From assembly GCA_041494885.1 (NCBI GenBank), contig JBGQBO010000029.1, positions 7,734 through 71,733 of the forward strand: 64,000 nt of DNA, in the 5' to 3' direction. The notes beneath the pieces were generated by a model, which searched no databases, was not told the origin of the DNA, and saw only the letters and a program-made list of their open reading frames with translations. A program made the position numbers and the translations under genes. Positions within the stretch are counted from its first letter, which is position 1. Each line of letters starts with the position of its first letter. The stretch is from JAIQFV01 sp041494885 (lineage in GTDB: Bacteria > Acidobacteriota > Terriglobia > JAIQFV01). This document shows positions 59,269-64,000 of this stretch, in pieces.

Positions 59269-59619
59269 GAACGATTGCGGATTGGCGAGTTCCAATTTCG
59301 GATTTTTGATTTCGGATTTCGGAATGGGATTGCGGATTTTTGAACCGCAACTTGGATTTCCAGCGGGGGTGCACTTCGCGAGGAGAGTACTCCCGCTTTC
59401 GAAAAATGCCTGGTAGTAATCAGACTGTGACCCCGTTCTCAAGGGCGGGGTTTGCTCCCTCCCTGTGAATGAGATTCCGTTAAGGAGCACGGAAAGCTCC
59501 AAACGGGAGCGTTCGCTTATCGGAAAAATCATATTTGCAGGGCTTCCTGTGGTATGATCGCCCGCTCCAACATCAATCGCATTTTGACGTATCCATTTTG
59601 AAAAGGAGATTTCAAAATC
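59269..59619. other. Intergenic with periodic repeat
   Basis: About 351 bases between the Tricorn-like and FKBP genes. The first 75 bases are a GGATTTCGGATTT-type repeat; the rest, with the FKBP promoter presumably near 59530-59600, holds no recognised gene. Confidence 0.45.
59278..59342 (+). repeat. Periodic GATTGCGGATTT-type repeat
   Basis: A run of 7-9 base words such as GATTGCGGATT, CCAATTTCGGATTTTTG, ATTTCGGATTTCGGAATG and GGATTGCGGATTTTTG. It begins ten bases after the Tricorn stop codon. It is similar in style, but not identical, to the array at 21453-21650. Confidence 0.6.
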
Positions 59620-60051
59620 ATGATCGAAAAGATTCTTCTCATTGCGTTTGCCAGCCTCCTTCTTCCCGGCATGAGCTTTTCCGCCGAACCGAAAGAGGTA
59701 ACGACCCCTTCGGGACTCAAGTACATTGATCAAAAAGTGGGAACAGGGGACGAGGCGGTCAAAGGAATGACTGTCGATGTGCATTACACAGGATGGCTTT
59801 ATGAAGGCGGGAAGCGCACCAAGAAGTTCGACAGCTCCGTGGATCGTGGCAAGCCGTTTAGCTTCAAGTTGGGGGCGGGACAAGTTATTAAAGGATGGGA
59901 TGAAGGGGTCCAAGGGATGAAAGTGGGCGGAAAACGCGAACTCATCATCCCGCCCAGCCTGGGGTATGGCGCTCGCGATGTCGGCGACGGGTTGATCCCT
60001 CCTAATTCCACGTTGGATTTTGAAGTGGAGCTCCTGAAAGTCGCTAAGTAG
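59620..60051 (+). CDS. Exported FKBP-type peptidyl-prolyl isomerase
   Basis: A 143-residue proline isomerase acting on protein folding outside the cytoplasm. A signal peptide (residues about 1-22, ending SFSAE) is followed by one FKBP domain: TPSGLKYIDQKVGTGDEAVKGMTVDVHYTGWLYEGG, then KFDSSVDRGKPFSFKLGAGQVIKGWDEGVQGMKVGGKRELIIPPSLGYG. All the usual active-site aromatic and aliphatic residues (Tyr, Phe, Asp, Phe, Val-Ile, Trp, Tyr) are present. AAAGGAG lies 12 bases before the ATG. A GC-rich hairpin follows the stop. Confidence 0.95.
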   Translation: MIEKILLIAFASLLLPGMSFSAEPKEVTTPSGLKYIDQKVGTGDEAVKGMTVDVHYTGWLYEGGKRTKKFDSSVDRGKPFSFKLGAGQVIKGWDEGVQGMKVGGKRELIIPPSLGYGARDVGDGLIPPNSTLDFEVELLKVAK

Positions 60052-60057
60052 GCTCGT

Positions 60058-60096
60058 AACGAGGGGGCGCCCCGGCCTGTCGGAGCGCCCTCGTGA
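60058..60096 (+). terminator. GC-rich hairpin after the FKBP gene
   Basis: ACGAGGGGGCGCCCC pairs with GGAGCGCCCTCGT (one bulge and one mismatch) around a short loop, seven bases after the stop codon. The tail GATTTGTATT is only weakly U-rich, so it may be a modest terminator. Confidence 0.5.
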
Positions 60097-60131
60097 TTTG
60101 TATTCGACTTTCATCGGCTTTTCTCCCTGCC

Positions 60132-60187
60132 CACTGCTCACCGCTCACTGCCCACTGCTCACTGCCCACTGCCCACTGCTCACTTCT
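60132..60187 (+). repeat. 7-bp tandem repeat (CACTGCY), eight units
   Basis: Units at 60132, 60139, 60146, 60153, 60160, 60167, 60174 and 60181 read CACTGCT, CACCGCT, CACTGCC, CACTGCT, CACTGCC, CACTGCC, CACTGCT and CACTTCT. This is a perfectly phased 7-mer array in non-coding DNA. Confidence 0.85.
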
Positions 60188-60559
60188 TTCCTCACACCTA
60201 ATCCCCATCCCCTTCCCCTCGTACCGTTCAACAGAAAATCATTGAAATCCTGCCCCGAAAGATAGTATGTTCCTGATGGCAAAAGCCGGGAAAAAACACA
60301 CACAATTCCCCTTGGGGAATGGGGTCTGCGGAAAGCTTGTGGAGCGATCCCAGGTAAATGGGAGAACCCTTCACGACTCGACCCATCGCTGTCCAAAGCG
60401 GCGCGCGACGCTTTTAGTCAATGAAAAATGGAGGTCCAAATCGGGGACTCCGAGAGGATTCAAAGGTCCAACTTCAATTCATGCAGATCCTCACAATTAT
60501 TCTGGGCAAAGACAGCTCAAACAGAATGATTCAATTCAGGCACCGAGGAGAAGAAACCT

Positions 60560-62245
60560 ATGGGATCACCCGGACGCAAGATTGTTCTCGCGGCGAGCGA
60601 CTCTGAATCTTCAGAATACATGCGAAGCACCTGGCGGCAGATGCTTTTGGCCTGTTTGCCGCAACGGTTTGCCGCTTACTGGGGGACGGACTGGTCCACC
60701 GAGCACGAACTCGCGGCCGACGGCCAGGCCAAGTACGTCCCGCATGGATTGCGCATCATTGAATCCCTGCTCTTGCAGAAGTTCTCTCCCGACGATATCG
60801 CAGTCTGTTATACGGATCAACTCGATCTCTTTGTGGGCGACCAAACGCAGGTGGTCGGGATCCATGCCCATAATCCTCTGGGCATCACCTTTGCCACCGA
60901 CGTCTATGTTCACCTTTACGGGCGATACCAGGAGCCCGTGAATGCGTACGAGTTCCGCCGGATGATCACCCATCCGGTGTTAAAGCAGCACAAGTCCCAC
61001 ATGAAGATCATCGTGGGCGGGCCGGGGTCCTGGCAGATTGAAAAGAAGAATTTACAGGACGAATGGCTGATCGACACCATAGTGGATGGCGAGGCGGAAG
61101 ATGTGGCCCTGCCGCTGTTCGAGGCGGCCATGCGCGGCGAGGCGTTGCCGCGGAGGGTGGCGGGCCATAGTCCGCAACTGGAAAGCATCCCGCGTATTCG
61201 TCACCGCGCCACGCTGGGCGTGGTCGAAATTACACGCGGCTGTGGACGGGGCTGCCAGTTCTGCTCGGTGGCGTTGCGACGCGGCAAGAGCATCCCTCTC
61301 GAACACATCCTCGACAACGTGCGCACCCAGGTGGCAGAAGGCGCTGATTCCATCCTGCTCACCACCGAGGATCTTTTTCTTTATGATCAGGGCCCGCGTT
61401 TCGAGACCAATGTTCCGGCATTGAAGCGGCTCTTCAAGTCCGTGGCCGCTGTCCCCGGGGTCAACTACATCGCCCTTACTCACGGCACGATGGCGCCAAT
61501 CGTCGTCAACCCGGAACTGATCGAGGAGCTGACGCCCATCGCCGTGGGGAAGAGTTATACCCAGCACCATGCCTCCACTCACCCGGAAAAACGCTACACG
61601 TCCCTGTTCATCGGAGTGGAGACCGGTTCGCCGCGGCTCTTCGAGATGCATATGAAGGGGAAGGCCTATCCGTACCGACCGGAGCAATGGCCCGATGTCA
61701 TGCTCAAGGGAATTGAAATCCTCAACAAGAACAACTGGTTTCCTCTCTGCACCTTTATCATCGGCCTGCCGGGAGAAAAGCGGGAAGACACCAAGCAAAC
61801 GCTCGATTTGCTTTTTGCGCTGAAAGACGCCAAGTGGGCTCCGATTCCGACGTTGTTTGTGCCGCTTGAGGAAACCAAGCTGCAAAAAAAGGGCAACCAA
61901 AGCGCCAAGCTGGTGGAGCTTACCGATCTGCAATGGGAGCTCTTTTGCACCGCCTGGCGTTACAATCTCGACTTCTGGCGAAACACCCCCTCGGTGCAGT
62001 GGAAATTCATCGCCGGGGTCCCCGTGTATTACTACATGATGGGCCGCAAGCTCTTCGGAGATGTCATGAAATACCCCTTGCTCCGGATGGGCCACTTCCC
62101 GGAGTGGTACTTGCGGCGCAAGTTGTATCTCGATTTCAGCGGCCGCCAAAAGCCGCGCTACCAGGTTCCGGAAAGCGTGGAGGTGCCGGAGCACCTTCAT
62201 CGCCCCATGATCCCGGAACTCGAGATGGTACAGATGATGGAATGA
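60560..62245 (+). CDS. B12-binding-type radical SAM protein
   Basis: A 561-residue radical S-adenosylmethionine enzyme. The 4Fe-4S cluster motif is Cys228-x3-Cys232-x2-Cys235 (RGCGRGCQFCSV). The N-terminal region (about 60-190, with DDIAVCYTDQLDLFVGDQTQVVGIHAHN, HMKIIVGGPGSW and DTIVDGEAEDVALPLFEA) has the order of the cobalamin-binding domain seen in BchE-like proteins. FIGVETGSPRLFEMHMKG and CTFIIGLPGEKREDTKQTLDLLF are typical of the TIM-barrel. No class partner gene is present, so the substrate is unknown. GAGGAG lies 12 bases before the ATG at 60560. Confidence 0.87.
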   Translation: MGSPGRKIVLAASDSESSEYMRSTWRQMLLACLPQRFAAYWGTDWSTEHELAADGQAKYVPHGLRIIESLLLQKFSPDDIAVCYTDQLDLFVGDQTQVVGIHAHNPLGITFATDVYVHLYGRYQEPVNAYEFRRMITHPVLKQHKSHMKIIVGGPGSWQIEKKNLQDEWLIDTIVDGEAEDVALPLFEAAMRGEALPRRVAGHSPQLESIPRIRHRATLGVVEITRGCGRGCQFCSVALRRGKSIPLEHILDNVRTQVAEGADSILLTTEDLFLYDQGPRFETNVPALKRLFKSVAAVPGVNYIALTHGTMAPIVVNPELIEELTPIAVGKSYTQHHASTHPEKRYTSLFIGVETGSPRLFEMHMKGKAYPYRPEQWPDVMLKGIEILNKNNWFPLCTFIIGLPGEKREDTKQTLDLLFALKDAKWAPIPTLFVPLEETKLQKKGNQSAKLVELTDLQWELFCTAWRYNLDFWRNTPSVQWKFIAGVPVYYYMMGRKLFGDVMKYPLLRMGHFPEWYLRRKLYLDFSGRQKPRYQVPESVEVPEHLHRPMIPELEMVQMME

Positions 62246-62309
62246 GCAATTAAGAAGGAGAGACTGACGAAGAAGGTTGGATGGGACTGTGCCAAAGACG
62301 ACTGACCTG

Positions 62310-62313
62310 TTAA
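62310..62313. repeat. Left TTAA target-site duplication of the IS1380 element
   Basis: TTAA directly precedes the left terminus at 62314. The right copy begins TTA at 63998-64000 and would be completed by an A just outside the window. Confidence 0.55.
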
Positions 62314-63997
62314 CCCGGATTATTCATGAAAGTTGAAAAACTCCCGCAAATTCCCAAAATCTACCGGGATCTACTCCTTATGCGAGCGACGAGCGACTCT
62401 AAGAGTTGTGACCGAGGGGTTGGATGTACTGATCCGGAAGGAAAAGTGTCGTAAAAGGTAGCGTCGGGCTTTTTCAGCGCACACTTCTCCCTGCGGAAGC
62501 GAAACTGGGAGCGAATGGTTTTGTTCTGGAGCGTTCATGAGGTGGCTCCGACGGCCTTCGCAATGTGTTTCCAGCAGGAGAACCAAGGGTAATGCAACGG
62601 CAGATGGAGCACGATGCGACGGAGCGATCGCTCCACCCACACGCCCAACTTCAACAATCGCTCGCGCAGGGTGCTGACCTGGGCGCGGGCCAGTTCCGTG
62701 CCTGCAGCGCAGGAGCGCAGGTGTTGCATCAGAACATAAGCAGCGGCCGTCATCAAGACGCGAAACTGATTGGCCCAGAAACTGGAGCAACTGGTGCGAT
62801 CCACTTCCAAGCCGTGATGCAGTTCTTTGATGCGGTTCTCGCTTTCACCCCGCTCTCGATAATGACGATACACGGTCTCGGGCTGGAAGCGCAGATTAGT
62901 GATGACGAAGCGGGGATTGTCTCGGGGCGCATGCCGCCCGTCGCGCACCACTTCGGCTTTGAGGATGACCCGACGAGCACCCCGCCATTTTTTGGCCCGA
63001 TAGCGCGCTTCCACGAAGACGACTTCAGTCTGGCCGCTCAGCAGCGACTTCAATCGAGCCAGGGCCAAGGCTTTGCGAACGAGTTTTAAGAGACGGGTGT
63101 TGGCGCCCATGGCCACGAGGTATTCCACCCCGGCGGCTTCCAGGAACTCAAACACCTCGGGGGTGGCAAACCCGGCGTCGAGTCGAACGCGCAAGCTGGC
63201 CCGGGGAAACGCCTCGCGCAAGCGTCGCAGGAGGCGACCGAGCAGCGCGATGGCTCCTTGAGCCGGGGCGGCGTTGCCGGGACGTAACGCGGTCGTGAAC
63301 AGATACTGTTCCGCTTCCTGGTTGAAACGCATCGTCCCCACCATCGGCAGATAACACCAACTGCCGTAGTGACCGTTGAAGAAGCTGAACTGTTGCTGCC
63401 CGTGGGTGGGATCGTCGGTGGAATCCAAGTCAACCGTGATCAACCGGGCTTTGCCGTTCAGCCGTTCGGCGTGGTGTTGGATGACCACTTCGGCTAATTC
63501 CTGACCGAAACGCAGGAGTTCTTTTCGTGAGACGGCATTTTCAAACCGCGATAAGCTGGGCTGCGAGCCCAACCGATCGCCGTCGAGGGGATCGCGATCC
63601 AGCAGCAACTTCTGAATGGGATCTTCGGCCAGTCGCGCCGCATCGTTACAGTCGGCATAGCCACAGGCGATCCCATAGATGCGCTGGCGCAACAGGTCGA
63701 GCAGGGAGTGATCGACCTTGCCCGCTTGTCGCCGATCTTTCAAACACGCGGCTAAACGCTCGGTCAGGTGCAACTGCTCGTCGGCTCCCTTCAACAGAAT
63801 CGCGCCGCCATCGGAGCTGCCATGGGCTTGATCAAAAGTGGCGACCACGGGTTTCGAAAAAAGTTCGGGAAAAAGAACAGTCTGTGTGTTATCTTGAGTC
63901 GTCACAAAAACCTCCTGCAATGCGTTTTGAGCCTGTCACCACTCGCTTTAGACGCATCGGGAGGTTTTTTGTTTCATAGATTCATGAATAATCCGGG
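62314..63997 (-). mobile_element. IS1380-family insertion sequence, apparently intact
   Basis: A 1,684-bp element bounded by perfect terminal inverted repeats: CCCGGATTATTCATGAA at 62314-62330 and its inverse TTCATGAATAATCCGGG at 63981-63997. It carries one transposase gene on the minus strand. The length, the ends and the TTAA target fit the IS1380 family. Its right boundary lies three bases from the end of the window. Confidence 0.92.
62535..63905 (-). CDS. IS1380-family DDE transposase
   Basis: A 456-residue transposase catalysing cut-and-paste or copying of the surrounding element. The N-terminal helical DNA-binding region is followed by LITVDLDSTDDPTHGQQ with the first catalytic Asp and FNGHYGSWCYLPM. 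RLDAGFATPEVFEFLEAAGVEYLVAM carries the second Asp, and YRERGESENRIKELHHGLEVDRTSC carries the catalytic Glu. No frameshift or stop is seen, so it looks active. I chose the GTG at 63905, seven bases after CAGGAGG, over the in-frame TTG at 63920, which would overlap that site. Confidence 0.93.
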   Translation of the reverse strand: MTTQDNTQTVLFPELFSKPVVATFDQAHGSSDGGAILLKGADEQLHLTERLAACLKDRRQAGKVDHSLLDLLRQRIYGIACGYADCNDAARLAEDPIQKLLLDRDPLDGDRLGSQPSLSRFENAVSRKELLRFGQELAEVVIQHHAERLNGKARLITVDLDSTDDPTHGQQQFSFFNGHYGSWCYLPMVGTMRFNQEAEQYLFTTALRPGNAAPAQGAIALLGRLLRRLREAFPRASLRVRLDAGFATPEVFEFLEAAGVEYLVAMGANTRLLKLVRKALALARLKSLLSGQTEVVFVEARYRAKKWRGARRVILKAEVVRDGRHAPRDNPRFVITNLRFQPETVYRHYRERGESENRIKELHHGLEVDRTSCSSFWANQFRVLMTAAAYVLMQHLRSCAAGTELARAQVSTLRERLLKLGVWVERSLRRIVLHLPLHYPWFSCWKHIAKAVGATS

Positions 63998-64000
63998 TTA

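Larger units (their letters stand above)
60052..60559. other. Intergenic with hairpin and 7-bp tandem repeat
   Basis: About 508 bases between the FKBP and radical SAM genes. It contains a GC-rich hairpin just after the FKBP stop and a 7-bp tandem repeat at 60132-60187. No gene is recognised in the remainder. Confidence 0.5.

Overview
The window reads as a chromosomal segment of a free-living heterotrophic bacterium, most likely an Acidobacteriota member. That placement is an inference from gene content: many secreted peptidases (S9, M28, Tricorn, a DUF1028 lipoprotein), GxxExxY proteins, and several families of short 7-9 bp periodic intergenic repeats. No rRNA or ribosomal-protein marker is present to confirm it. 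Base composition looks moderately GC-rich. No CRISPR array, prophage or rRNA operon is seen.

Layout. 1-5 kb: end of a CzcA/CusA metal pump, rarA, a VOC protein, tRNA-Ala(CGC) and a first GxxExxY gene. 5.4-12.8 kb: a minus-strand run of amino-acid permease, TPR protein, glycerol kinase with a glycerophosphodiesterase remnant, asparaginase, AlaX-type editing protein and threonine synthase. 13-23.4 kb: a minus-strand run of secreted S9 and M28 peptidases, a quinone-oxidoreductase-like MDR, a DUF1028 lipoprotein, two NTF2-fold proteins, a 2Fe-2S ferredoxin and a HAD phosphatase. 24-26.4 kb: a small exported protein with an amidase, then a cold-shock protein with a clear terminator.

26.4-37.3 kb is the accessory heart of the window. 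It holds five paralogous secreted proteins, each apparently built of two secretin/TonB short N-terminal (STN)-like modules, interleaved with a HEAT-repeat exported protein, a beta-sandwich exported protein, a large Ig-like surface protein and two recent copies of a 117-residue exported protein. The same region carries a duplicated promoter/leader, a 60-bp palindromic repeat and a MITE-like element. It is my best candidate for an undescribed system, although its function cannot be read from sequence.

37.5-45.4 kb: Tat-exported vanadium haloperoxidase, dihydropyrimidinase/hydantoinase plus NCS1 nucleobase transporter (ring-amide salvage), class III CoA-transferase and DUF1015 protein. 45.4-50.3 kb, minus strand: small membrane protein, FMN reductase, ODP-like metallo-hydrolase, SDR, isoprenylcysteine methyltransferase-like protein and a small exported protein. 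50.8-62.2 kb: Ycf46-like AAA ATPase, DinB, exported acetamidase/formamidase, second GxxExxY gene, PAS-GGDEF cyclase, Tricorn-like protease, FKBP isomerase and a B12-type radical SAM protein. An intact IS1380-family element (62314-63997) closes the window.

Functionally, much of the window concerns breakdown of peptides and amides and salvage of nitrogen: exported peptidases, asparaginase, amidase, acetamidase, hydantoinase and two amino-acid or nucleobase permeases. Repeats are unusually informative. Both GxxExxY genes sit inside inverted 9-bp periodic repeats, suggesting a mobile cassette, and a 27-bp inverted-repeat MITE family recurs three times between 36.7 and 42.8 kb.
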